Below the pieces are notes generated by a model. That model saw only the letters and a list, made by a program, of their open reading frames with translations, searched no databases and was not told the DNA's origin. Shown here in pieces: positions 15,936-23,933 of a DNA stretch of 60,645 bases. Source of the DNA: an uncultured Flammeovirgaceae bacterium (GTDB taxonomy: Bacteria; Bacteroidota; Bacteroidia; Cytophagales; MED-G16); assembly GCA_913052485.1 (NCBI GenBank), contig CAJXDN010000006.1, forward strand, positions 1 to 60,645. The letters are read 5' to 3'. Positions within the stretch are counted from its first letter, which is position 1, and every line of letters begins with the position of its first letter. The translations under genes and the position numbers were made by a program.

Positions 15936-18443
15936 TTAGTCAATTACATCCGATATTAAAAGTTTGATATGGTTCCTGTGTGCTACTGAGGAAGTATTTC
16001 CAGCTGGTTTTTTTAACCACTTTGAAATTTCCTCTAAATTATAAATAGCCATAGACTTTGCAGGAATTTTAAATCTAGATGCTGATTTACCGTTAATCAT
16101 TTCAATTAGCCTTGTGACGTAAACAGCTTGTAGATTTTGTCTGAAAGTATTTATATCTGAACTTAAGTCTGCCTTAAATATTGACTCATTTAAATCACCC
16201 ATAAATTCTGAGAGAGAGTATTTATTTCCGTAAAGCTCTGAATCAATTATTCTCTGAAGCGTATTTGGGTGCATTATATGAGCAAGTACTCTAGTCTGGT
16301 AAGACAGTACTTGATCATGTATTTTAGGGTCTTCAGGCCCAGAGAAGAAATCAAAGCCTCTTCTTTGACGTGCTAGTAAGTTATATACATTAGAAGGAGC
16401 TTTAAAAGCATTAGGTGAGAAAACATATGTATTTAAAGCATTGAAAGCCCTCTTCTGGTCAGCTAAACTTACTGGGGTGTAAGGCTTCTCACCACCAGCT
16501 TGACCTATAGTAGATCTATCGACATAAACACCACCTATAAATCTAGATATTACGTCTCCAGCTCTTGCTGCCTGAGAGTTTAATGTGTAGTATGCTCTTC
16601 TAAGGTCCTCATAAGTATTTCCTTCAATACTAAATTTAGACACAATTTTATCCATCATGTTGTTGACAAGATTGAATCTATCAACAGAGTAAGAAATCTG
16701 GTCGTTAGATAAGTCACCAGTCATAACCCTAGGATCAATAGCCTTTCCAGGAGATCTCATATCATCTGCATCATTACCAAATATTAATTCTGGTTCAGTG
16801 GATCTAGATAGCAGTGACTCCATCTCACTCTCATCTTTGAAAGAAGTATAACCAAACTGTACTGCCCAGATGTCGTAAGGACCGACAGCCATATCATAGT
16901 ATTGACCTTGAGAAGCTTTATCCATAGTCAAATTAATTCCAGCATAATCCATCACAGATCCAGTAAGGGCTTTACCCTCAATAAAGTCAGCGTCATATAA
17001 CTCATCTGGAGAAAATAATTGACTTGCTTTCATATTATGATTCAAACCTAAAGTATGACCTACCTCGTGCATAATTAATGACTTTAAACCCTCTTTTTCA
17101 ATTCTATCCAGATCATAATCAGAGGCTTCATTAATTTCTAAAAATGTTTTTCCAAATAACTGATTTTCATGCATCAAGTGGCCCATAGAACAATAAAAAT
17201 TATCATCATGATTATGATATTCAATTTCATTATCTAGATCCATATTCTTTGCAGCATCTCCTACAAGTTTATTGTAGAATACTCTATTAGTAAAATGGAC
17301 AAATTCTAACATAATATCTGCGCCAATAATTTCACCTGTCCTAGGATTTGTCATACTCGGACCATATCCGCCAAATGGAGGATTTGGGGAAGATGTCCAC
17401 CTTAACACGTTATATCTAATATCTCCAGCATCCCAATCTGCATCATGTGGCTGAACCTTCACCTCTAGGGCATTCTTAAAGCCAGCCTTTTCAAAGGCCT
17501 CATTCCATGCTAATACACCATCTTTAATTGTCTCCCTCCACTCGTGGGGAGTAGAATTCTCAATCCACCAAGTTATTGGCTTAACAGGTTCTGATATATC
17601 TTTATCTGGATCCTTTTTAACGAGTCTCCACCTATTAACCATATCCCTGTAATTCGTGGTTCCAGTCTCAGTCATATCGTTAACATAGGTGAGGAAATAT
17701 CCAACACGTGGGTCATCATATCTTATTTCATAACCCTCCTCAGGCATGTTCATCATAGAATGGAATACTTGAATAGAAACATAACGTGCATCAGTCACAG
17801 CCTCAGACCCACCGTTTGTGAAATTAGGATTCTTGTATACATATTCTGTCTTAAGATTAGTATTTTCTGGGTAGTTGTTTATTTCTTTAACTTTGGACTT
17901 TGACTTATCAAAACTACCTAGATTAAATCTACCAGAAGACCCAGTTCTACTAGGTGGCTTAACCCTACTTAACGTCTCAGATATAAATAAATCATTTACA
18001 TTAATTAGATATGAATCGCCTTCATCTACTAAAATTTTGTGAGATGAGATTATAGCATGACTTGTATTAGCTTCTTTGGATCTAGACAGTGGGTTATCCT
18101 GATCAAAATAAAAATTTGTATTTGGGGCTACAAATTCTATCTTGTTATAATATTTATGAATTTGAAAAATCACATCAGCACCATAAGCACCCCTGAAACT
18201 TCCTGCCTCTGTAACACCATCAGCAATTTGAGAGAAATAAATGTAATCTTTATTTAATTGATCTTCTCTAATTAGCATCTTAATCTCTCCAGATGCTGAG
18301 TCTTGAAATATTGTAAATAAACCATCAATTGTACTACTAGATTTTGTTAATTCTTCAATAGTTTTTTCTTTTTTGTCTTTTTTGTCTTGAGCGAATAGTA
18401 TTTGTGAAATGCTCAAGAATATAATTATCAGTATGTTTTTCAT
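15936..18443 (-). CDS. Zinc-dependent metalloprotease (metzincin-type, DUF5117/DUF4953)
   Basis: An 835-residue secreted protein with a signal peptide ending ILFAQ. It has a long N-terminal domain of the DUF5117 type and then the extended metzincin zinc site HEVGHTLGLNHN (H459, E460, H463, H469), followed by the Met-turn SVMDYAG. A C-terminal DUF4953-like helical domain completes the usual length for this Bacteroidota family. Predicted to act in the periplasm or outside the cell on proteins; substrate unknown. An exact -7 box lies in the gap upstream. The NTF2 lipoprotein follows 33 bp downstream and may be cotranscribed. Confidence 0.88.
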   Translation of the reverse strand: MKNILIIIFLSISQILFAQDKKDKKEKTIEELTKSSSTIDGLFTIFQDSASGEIKMLIREDQLNKDYIYFSQIADGVTEAGSFRGAYGADVIFQIHKYYNKIEFVAPNTNFYFDQDNPLSRSKEANTSHAIISSHKILVDEGDSYLINVNDLFISETLSRVKPPSRTGSSGRFNLGSFDKSKSKVKEINNYPENTNLKTEYVYKNPNFTNGGSEAVTDARYVSIQVFHSMMNMPEEGYEIRYDDPRVGYFLTYVNDMTETGTTNYRDMVNRWRLVKKDPDKDISEPVKPITWWIENSTPHEWRETIKDGVLAWNEAFEKAGFKNALEVKVQPHDADWDAGDIRYNVLRWTSSPNPPFGGYGPSMTNPRTGEIIGADIMLEFVHFTNRVFYNKLVGDAAKNMDLDNEIEYHNHDDNFYCSMGHLMHENQLFGKTFLEINEASDYDLDRIEKEGLKSLIMHEVGHTLGLNHNMKASQLFSPDELYDADFIEGKALTGSVMDYAGINLTMDKASQGQYYDMAVGPYDIWAVQFGYTSFKDESEMESLLSRSTEPELIFGNDADDMRSPGKAIDPRVMTGDLSNDQISYSVDRFNLVNNMMDKIVSKFSIEGNTYEDLRRAYYTLNSQAARAGDVISRFIGGVYVDRSTIGQAGGEKPYTPVSLADQKRAFNALNTYVFSPNAFKAPSNVYNLLARQRRGFDFFSGPEDPKIHDQVLSYQTRVLAHIMHPNTLQRIIDSELYGNKYSLSEFMGDLNESIFKADLSSDINTFRQNLQAVYVTRLIEMINGKSASRFKIPAKSMAIYNLEEISKWLKKPAGNTSSVAHRNHIKLLISDVID

Positions 18444-18458
18444 ATTTTTTTATTTATT

Positions 18459-18466
18459 CAAATTTA
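18459..18466 (-). promoter_or_regulatory. Candidate -7 promoter box for the metalloprotease
   Basis: On the minus strand, TAAATTTG is an exact match to TAnnTTTG, 15 nt before the ATG at 18443 and inside the 35-bp gap after the NlpC gene. It predicts a leader of about 12 nt. No -33 TTTG is apparent. Confidence 0.42.
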
Positions 18467-18478
18467 ATTTTTTTTTAA

Positions 18479-18943
18479 TTAAAATACTCTTTTGATTTTT
18501 CTAATTCTTTTAAGGTAGTAGTCTTTTACTAACTGAGTTTCTACCACACCCCTCGAAGAAGATGCATGAATGAAATCTATGTCAGATGATGTTCTACAAT
18601 TTGAAATTAATCCGACATGAGTCACTTTCCTCTTACTTTTCCCAAATGCAAAAAATACAAGGTCTCCCTCCCTAGATTTTTTGAGTGATACTTTTTTACC
18701 TAGATCTATCTGCTGAGAAGTTGTCCTAGGTATTTTCTTATCTATCGACTCAAAAGCTCTTACTAGTAAACCTGAACAATCAATTCCTCCTTTGTCATTA
18801 CCACCCCACTTATATGGGGTTCCAATATATGTTCTTGCTTCACCAATAACTGAGTTTATATTATTTTCTTTTAAAATTTTTTTACTAGATATACAACTAG
18901 CAAATAATAAAGTCATTAAAAAAAAAGATAAAAATTTTCTCAT
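18479..18943 (-). CDS. NlpC/P60 (C40) peptidoglycan endopeptidase lipoprotein
   Basis: A 154-residue lipoprotein (signal [17 protein letters not shown]). The NlpC/P60 catalytic residues are all visible: Cys in [13 protein letters not shown], His in VTHVGLIS, and the third polar His in [10 protein letters not shown]. It should cleave D-Glu-diamino acid bonds in peptidoglycan stem peptides from the outer-membrane side. It overlaps the upstream methyltransferase by 4 bp (ATGA), so the two are translationally coupled although their functions are not obviously related. Confidence 0.9.
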   Translation of the reverse strand: MRKFLSFFLMTLLFASCISSKKILKENNINSVIGEARTYIGTPYKWGGNDKGGIDCSGLLVRAFESIDKKIPRTTSQQIDLGKKVSLKKSREGDLVFFAFGKSKRKVTHVGLISNCRTSSDIDFIHASSSRGVVETQLVKDYYLKRIRKIKRVF

Positions 18944-19713
18944 TTTTCCAATATTAGAAATAAGTCAAGATTCCCAGGCGAGTCTTTACAAAGAATATAA
19001 TCATCAGTTGAGATTGAGGATACAAGAGAGGAATTATTTGACTCTAATTTTTTTCGGTTCATTCTATTTAAGATCTCATATGGAACTTTATATAGAAAAT
19101 TTGGCAAATGTTTTTCTAGATTAAGTATATCAATTCTTTTAAATTTTGATACTGATTTTTTATTATCATAATAATATTCCATAACCTTTTCATTGCCAGA
19201 AATTCCTTTCATCATAATCTCTTTAAAATTAATTGATGCTAATTTTTTGAGCTGATTAGATGTGTACTCTCTAATATGCCATGGATTTCGAGTTAGTGTC
19301 ATATTAATATTTGGGGTAGATAAAAGAGCAATTCCGCCGGGTTTCAGAATTCTATATATTTCTTTCATAAATAGCTTGTCATTTTTGATATGTTCAATGA
19401 CTTGAAATGACAGTATAGTATCAAATGAATTATCTTTTATATCACTAACAGGAGGAAATGATGATGAAATAAACTTTCCATTTGGGTACTTTTGAGAAAG
19501 TTTTTCAGTCATGACAGAAATTTTATCAATAGCTGTATAAGATTTAGATTTTTTCATAATTATATCAATTCCCCTTCCCTCACCACAACCTAATTCTAAT
19601 ACATCTCCTTTAATATATTTATCTGCAAATACGTATGCACTTAAAAGTCTATTATGTAATGGATTATCTGAAACTATTTTATCAGAAGTTATCTCAGTTG
19701 TATAAATTGACAT
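18940..19713 (-). CDS. Class I SAM-dependent methyltransferase
   Basis: A 257-residue protein. The SAM-binding motif I is [12 protein letters not shown], followed by the acidic strand YTAIDKI, motif [14 protein letters not shown], and the UbiE/Methyltransf_11 post-motif [13 protein letters not shown]. The C-terminal third (after about residue 165) is lineage-specific and probably confers substrate choice. The substrate cannot be read from sequence. A near-consensus -7 box (TAAATTTA, 19718-19725) sits 4 nt before the ATG. Divergent from rlmB. Confidence 0.85.
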   Translation of the reverse strand: MSIYTTEITSDKIVSDNPLHNRLLSAYVFADKYIKGDVLELGCGEGRGIDIIMKKSKSYTAIDKISVMTEKLSQKYPNGKFISSSFPPVSDIKDNSFDTILSFQVIEHIKNDKLFMKEIYRILKPGGIALLSTPNINMTLTRNPWHIREYTSNQLKKLASINFKEIMMKGISGNEKVMEYYYDNKKSVSKFKRIDILNLEKHLPNFLYKVPYEILNRMNRKKLESNNSSLVSSISTDDYILCKDSPGNLDLFLILEK

Positions 19714-19795
19714 TATGTAAATTTAATATGAATTTTCTCTAGTGAATTATAAATCTTATAAAATGAATAAAGGCCTGATATCTAAATATTTATTA

Positions 19796-19803
19796 TAATT
19801 TTG
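19796..19803 (+). promoter_or_regulatory. Candidate -7 promoter box for rlmB
   Basis: TAATTTTG is an exact TAnnTTTG match 22 nt before the rlmB ATG (19826), giving a predicted leader near 19 nt. No TTTG at the -33 spacing. Confidence 0.42.
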
Positions 19804-19825
19804 ACCATACAAAGATTCTTATAAT

Positions 19826-20560
19826 ATGAATAATCAGGATATTATATTTGGGACTAGACCAGTTTTAGAGGCTATTAAATCTGGTAAGACAATAGAAAAG
19901 TTATTCGTACAAAAAAATTTATCAAAAGAAATATTAAACGAGATTAAAAATAGTCTTCAAAAAAAAAATGTTAATATCTCATTTGTGCCAAAAGAGAAAC
20001 TTAATAGAATAACAAAAAAAAATCATCAAGGAATTATCTGTTATATCTCTCCAATTACTTACCAGCCTGTAAACGAAATAGTACAGAGATGTTATGAGTC
20101 TGGAAAAGATCCAGTAATTTTAATTTTAGATAGAATTACTGACACAAGAAACTTTGGGGCAATTACAAGGGTTGCAGAAGCAGCTGGTGTTGATGCAATT
20201 ATCATACCCGAAAAAGAATCGGCACTTATAACAAGTGAATCTGTAAAGTCTTCAGCTGGAGCTTTAAATTATATGCCAATTTGTAAAGTAAAAAGCCTTA
20301 AAAATATTGCCCAAGAGTTAAAAGATAGTGGTCTAAAAATCATATCATGTACAGAGAAGGGCGAAAAAGATATTTATGCAATAGAATATAAAGGTCCTGT
20401 ATGTATTATTCTTGGTTCTGAGAAGGACGGAATATCTCAGAATTTATTAGATATAAGTGACGTCAGTGTCAAGATACCAATGCTTGGCAGAATTGATTCA
20501 TTAAATGTATCGACAAGTTCTGCAGTGATTTTGTATGAGTTAGTCAGGCAAAATAACTAG
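19826..20560 (+). CDS. rlmB: 23S rRNA (guanosine-2'-O)-methyltransferase RlmB-type (SpoU/TrmH family)
   Basis: A 244-residue protein. The N-terminal substrate-binding domain (FGTRPVLEAIKSGK) is followed by the SPOUT knot with all three motifs: RNFGAITRVAEAAG, IILGSEKDGIS, and IPMLGRIDSLNVSTSSAVILYE. Family role: 2'-O-methylation of the conserved G in the peptidyl-transferase loop (G2251 in E. coli). The 3' end overlaps the convergent nucleotidyltransferase by 4 bp. Confidence 0.92.
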   Translation: MNNQDIIFGTRPVLEAIKSGKTIEKLFVQKNLSKEILNEIKNSLQKKNVNISFVPKEKLNRITKKNHQGIICYISPITYQPVNEIVQRCYESGKDPVILILDRITDTRNFGAITRVAEAAGVDAIIIPEKESALITSESVKSSAGALNYMPICKVKSLKNIAQELKDSGLKIISCTEKGEKDIYAIEYKGPVCIILGSEKDGISQNLLDISDVSVKIPMLGRIDSLNVSTSSAVILYELVRQNN

Positions 20561-20961
20561 ATTGATTTCAAGCCTGTTAGATCAGAACTACTCCTAATTT
20601 TTTTACCCATTCCATCTAGTAACTCAATTCCATATTTCCTGCATACTACAGATTCTGGAATTTCTTGATTATGCCTATCTCCCCCATTCGTAAAAATATC
20701 TGGTTTAATTTCTTCTAAACTTTTACAAACAGTTTTGTCAGTATCTATTGATAAAAAAACTTCATCAACCCACTGTATTGCTGAGACTATCTTCATTCTA
20801 TCTATCTCGTCCATAAAAGGTTTACCTTTTTTGAGTTTACACTGATGGTTATTGTTGACGATGACAATTAAATAGTCTCCCATCTTCTTTGATAACTCGA
20901 TGTACTCCAAATGACCAACATGGATAGGATCGAAATAACCACTTATTGCTACTTTTTTCAT
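20557..20961 (-). CDS. Adenylyl/cytidylyltransferase family protein (RfaE2/TagD-like)
   Basis: A 134-residue single-domain nucleotidyltransferase. The HxGH signature is present in SGYFDPIHVGHLEYI, with the C-terminal IRSSSDL equivalent to the ISSTxL motif. It transfers AMP or CMP to a sugar phosphate or alcohol phosphate. Size and absence of a kinase domain fit a stand-alone glycerol-3-phosphate cytidylyltransferase or an RfaE2-like enzyme, but the substrate cannot be decided. It diverges from purD with a 41-bp gap that must hold both promoters. Confidence 0.82.
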   Translation of the reverse strand: MKKVAISGYFDPIHVGHLEYIELSKKMGDYLIVIVNNNHQCKLKKGKPFMDEIDRMKIVSAIQWVDEVFLSIDTDKTVCKSLEEIKPDIFTNGGDRHNQEIPESVVCRKYGIELLDGMGKKIRSSSDLTGLKSI

Positions 20962-20991
20962 TTAGTTTTACTTTTAACGTAATTTATATAA

Positions 20992-20999
20992 TACTTTTG
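20992..20999 (+). promoter_or_regulatory. Candidate -7 promoter box for purD-gldH (leaderless)
   Basis: TACTTTTG is an exact TAnnTTTG match with only AAT before the purD ATG (21003). With the box centred at -7 the transcript would start at, or within a base of, the start codon. A TTTA lies 21 nt upstream as a weak -33 candidate. The placement excludes the upstream in-frame ATG at 20946. Confidence 0.48.
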
Positions 21000-21002
21000 A
21001 AT

Positions 21003-22277
21003 ATGAATATATTAGTACTCGGTTCAGGAGGTAGGGAACACGCTATATCATGGAAAATCTCTCAGAGTGATTTATGTAAAAATCTTTTCATTGCCCCTGG
21101 AAATGCTGGGACTAACTTAGTTGGTAATAATATAAATTTAGATATCAATAACTTCAAGCGGATCAAAGAATTTGTTCTTGATAAATCTATAAACCTTGTA
21201 ATTGTTGGTCCGGAAGAACCCCTAGTTAAAGGAATTGTAGATTTTTTTAAGTCAGAAGAGGAGCTTAAAAACATAAATATTTTTGGTCCAGCTAAAACTG
21301 GAGCAATGTTAGAGGGAAGTAAAGATTTTTCTAAAGAGTTTATGTTTAGAAATAAAATACCTTGTGGTAAATCAAAAACATTCAGTAAAAATAATTTGAC
21401 AGAAGGCTTTAAATTTTTAGATGATATTAAACCCCCATATGTTTTAAAAGCTGACGGACTTGCGGCAGGTAAAGGCGTACTAATACTAGATAACTTAGAA
21501 GAGGCAAAATCTGAGCTAAAAAATATGGTAGTAGACGAGAAGTTCGGTGAAGCAAGTAAAAACGTTTTAGTTGAAGAATATCTTGACGGAATCGAAGTTT
21601 CTGTTTTTGCTGTAACTGATGGAAGAGATTATTTAATCTTACCAGAGGCGAAAGATTATAAAAGAATAGGAGAAGGTGATACAGGACCCAACACAGGTGG
21701 TATGGGTGCAGTGTCACCAGTAATTTTTGCAGATAATAAATTTATGGAAAAAGTTGAAACAAGGGTGATTAAGAGGACAATAGATGGTATAAGGAAAGAG
21801 AAATTAGATTATACAGGTTTTATCTTCGCTGGCTTAATGAATGTGGACGGAGATCCATATGTTATAGAATACAATGTAAGAATGGGCGACCCAGAAACCC
21901 AAGTAGTAATACCTAGAATTAATAATGACTTATTAGATATAATAATAAAATGCTTTGATAATAAATTAAGTGAGGTAAAATTAGATATAAAGGATGGTTA
22001 TACAACAACTGTTATTTTAGCATCTGAAGGATATCCAGAATCTTATGAAAAAGGTGATACCATTAGCAATCTAGAAGAAAAAAAGAAAAATCAAATATTT
22101 CATGCTGGGACAATAAATGAAGACGAAAAAGTTAAGAGTAATGGGGGAAGAGTTATTGCCTGTACAGGAGAAGGAGAAACAATAGATGAGGCCCTAGAAA
22201 ACTCCTACTACCTGGCAGATAAAATAACCTGGAGAAATAAATATTATAGAAGAGACATAGGTAAAGATTTAAAATGA
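21003..22277 (+). CDS. purD: Phosphoribosylamine-glycine ligase
   Basis: A 424-residue ATP-grasp enzyme forming glycinamide ribonucleotide in purine synthesis. Seen: the N-terminal VLGSGGREHAISWKI, the ATP-grasp segment VLKADGLAAGKGV, the conserved GPNTGGMGAVSP, and EYNVRMGDPETQ with metal-binding residues. The start is the ATG at 21003: the extension to 20946 adds a hydrophobic 19-residue stretch absent from the family and would overlap the opposite gene. It overlaps gldH by 4 bp (ATGA). Confidence 0.96.
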   Translation: MNILVLGSGGREHAISWKISQSDLCKNLFIAPGNAGTNLVGNNINLDINNFKRIKEFVLDKSINLVIVGPEEPLVKGIVDFFKSEEELKNINIFGPAKTGAMLEGSKDFSKEFMFRNKIPCGKSKTFSKNNLTEGFKFLDDIKPPYVLKADGLAAGKGVLILDNLEEAKSELKNMVVDEKFGEASKNVLVEEYLDGIEVSVFAVTDGRDYLILPEAKDYKRIGEGDTGPNTGGMGAVSPVIFADNKFMEKVETRVIKRTIDGIRKEKLDYTGFIFAGLMNVDGDPYVIEYNVRMGDPETQVVIPRINNDLLDIIIKCFDNKLSEVKLDIKDGYTTTVILASEGYPESYEKGDTISNLEEKKKNQIFHAGTINEDEKVKSNGGRVIACTGEGETIDEALENSYYLADKITWRNKYYRRDIGKDLK

Positions 22278-22732
22278 TTAAAATTTATTATTTATACTTA
22301 ATATTTATTTTACTACTTTCCTGTAACCAATCAAATATCTATTCTAACTATTACAATTTTGAAGATAATATATGGCACTCTGATTCATCAATTGTATTTG
22401 ATTTTAATAGCAAAAATGAGGAATTATTAAATTTTAATCTTATCCTTTCCTACTCTAACGAGTACCCCTTTCAAAATATATATTCCTCTTACTCCCTCCT
22501 TGACTCAGAAAAAAATATTGTAAAATCAAATATGATAGAGTTACAGTTATTTGATAAAAAATATGGCTATCCACTCGGTGATGGTATCTTCAAAAATTTT
22601 ACTGTCGATACTTTAATAATAAAGTCTCTAGAAATTAAAAAAAATGCAGAATATACTTTGCTAGTTAAGCATTCCATGAGAGATGATAGACTACCTGGAG
22701 TAAGTAGAATAGCTTTAGTTGTTGAAAAGTAA
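22274..22732 (+). CDS. gldH: Gliding motility lipoprotein GldH
   Basis: A 152-residue lipoprotein with signal MIKIYYLYLIFILLLSC. The body matches GldH: NIWHSDSSIVFDF near the start, the YPFQNIY segment, 'YGYPLGDGIFK' and the C-terminal MRDDRLPGVSRIALVVEK. GldH is an outer-membrane lipoprotein needed for gliding and efficient T9SS secretion in Flavobacterium. Here it is translationally coupled to purD and runs tail to tail with porV after a single base, so it is not in an operon with other motility genes. Confidence 0.85.
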   Translation: MIKIYYLYLIFILLLSCNQSNIYSNYYNFEDNIWHSDSSIVFDFNSKNEELLNFNLILSYSNEYPFQNIYSSYSLLDSEKNIVKSNMIELQLFDKKYGYPLGDGIFKNFTVDTLIIKSLEIKKNAEYTLLVKHSMRDDRLPGVSRIALVVEK

Positions 22733-22733
22733 A

Positions 22734-23933
22734 TTAGTTTCCATCAATATCATCTACTTTATCAAATAGAAATGATAGGGAAAATCTCATAGTCTCAGCT
22801 AATGGATGATCATTCTGGGGTGTAGAAAGATAAGAAAAATCTACACCTAAATTGTTGTATTTTATACCAAGTCCAAGGGTTAGAAACTTTCTGCCGCCTT
22901 TATCCATATTTTCTAGAAAGTAACCTCCCCTAAAAGAAAAAATTTCTCTGTACCAATATTCTAATCCGGTTGATATTGTTATCTCCTTGATCTCTTCTGA
23001 AAACCCATCAGGCGCATCAGAAAATGATGAAAATATACCACTTAAAACAGATCTATTTGGATTTTTTCCTTTTAAAATTTTAGCCTGATTTGTTGTTGGG
23101 TCAATTACATAATTTCCGTTAATATCTACCTCGTAGATAGGTGGTGATGGTACCATAAGTTTATTTAAATCAACAGCAAGTGTAATTGAGTTATATTGAT
23201 CAAGAAATGTCTTTAGAGAAGTTCCAACTCTTAAATTAACGGGAATAAAATCAAGACTTTTAGAACTTCCGTACGTTATCTTTCCACCTATATTAGAAAT
23301 ATGAGAACCAAATGACAACTCAGATGTTCTATTCACAAGTGAAATTTCCTTATTGTAATACACACCAAGATCCACAGAGAAACTATTTCCAGCCTTGGCA
23401 TCAGAATAATTAGAGATACTTCCTGTGAGATTTGACCAGATATATCTAGCAGAACCTCCGATAGATAAGTCATTTGTAAGTTTCCTAGAATACGTAAATG
23501 CTGTACTTAACTCCTTTGGGTTTTCCACACCTAATGATAAACCCTGATTGTCAGTAAGTTGTATCTCACCTAAATCAAAATATTTCATTGATAAACCCAC
23601 TGTCTGAACCTGATCAAGTTTATAAAAACCTGAAAGGTAAGATACTGACATGTCATCAACAATTTTACCAAGCCACGGGACATAAGACATACCAAAACCA
23701 TATTTTTTATCAATAAAGGCAAGCTTAGCATTATTCCAATACACAGAGTTAACGTCTGGAGAGGTAGCAACCCCCGTCTCTCCCATTGATGATCCTCTAG
23801 AATCAGGTGAAATCAAAAGAAAAGGAACAGCGGTAATTATTGGCCTTCGAGATGTATCTTGACCACTTAGAATTGTTGACTGTGAAAACACAGGCACATT
23901 CAAAAAAATTAAAAAAGCCAGATAACGTATCAT
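22734..23933 (-). CDS. porV: Type IX secretion system outer membrane channel protein PorV
   Basis: A 399-residue FadL-type beta-barrel with a signal peptide ending VFSQ. The PorV hallmark follows: PFLLISPDSRGSSMGETGVAT, then the D-V-N-S-x-Y-W-N-N segment and strands such as GFGMSYVPWLGKIV. PorV shuttles T9SS cargo from the SprA channel to the PorU sortase. The gene overlaps porU by 4 bp, matching the physical complex of the two proteins and the porU-porV order known in Flavobacterium. Confidence 0.94.
   Translation of the reverse strand: MIRYLAFLIFLNVPVFSQSTILSGQDTSRRPIITAVPFLLISPDSRGSSMGETGVATSPDVNSVYWNNAKLAFIDKKYGFGMSYVPWLGKIVDDMSVSYLSGFYKLDQVQTVGLSMKYFDLGEIQLTDNQGLSLGVENPKELSTAFTYSRKLTNDLSIGGSARYIWSNLTGSISNYSDAKAGNSFSVDLGVYYNKEISLVNRTSELSFGSHISNIGGKITYGSSKSLDFIPVNLRVGTSLKTFLDQYNSITLAVDLNKLMVPSPPIYEVDINGNYVIDPTTNQAKILKGKNPNRSVLSGIFSSFSDAPDGFSEEIKEITISTGLEYWYREIFSFRGGYFLENMDKGGRKFLTLGLGIKYNNLGVDFSYLSTPQNDHPLAETMRFSLSFLFDKVDDIDGN

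Noticed and set aside
20946-21002. An N-terminal extension of PurD with a hydrophobic, signal-like stretch
   Set aside because: PurD is cytoplasmic and normally begins with the MNILVLGSGG strand; the extension overlaps the opposite gene's start and the predicted promoter.
21427-21717. A 96-codon open frame antisense to purD
   Set aside because: purD is a full-length conserved enzyme; no start context or homology supports the antisense frame.
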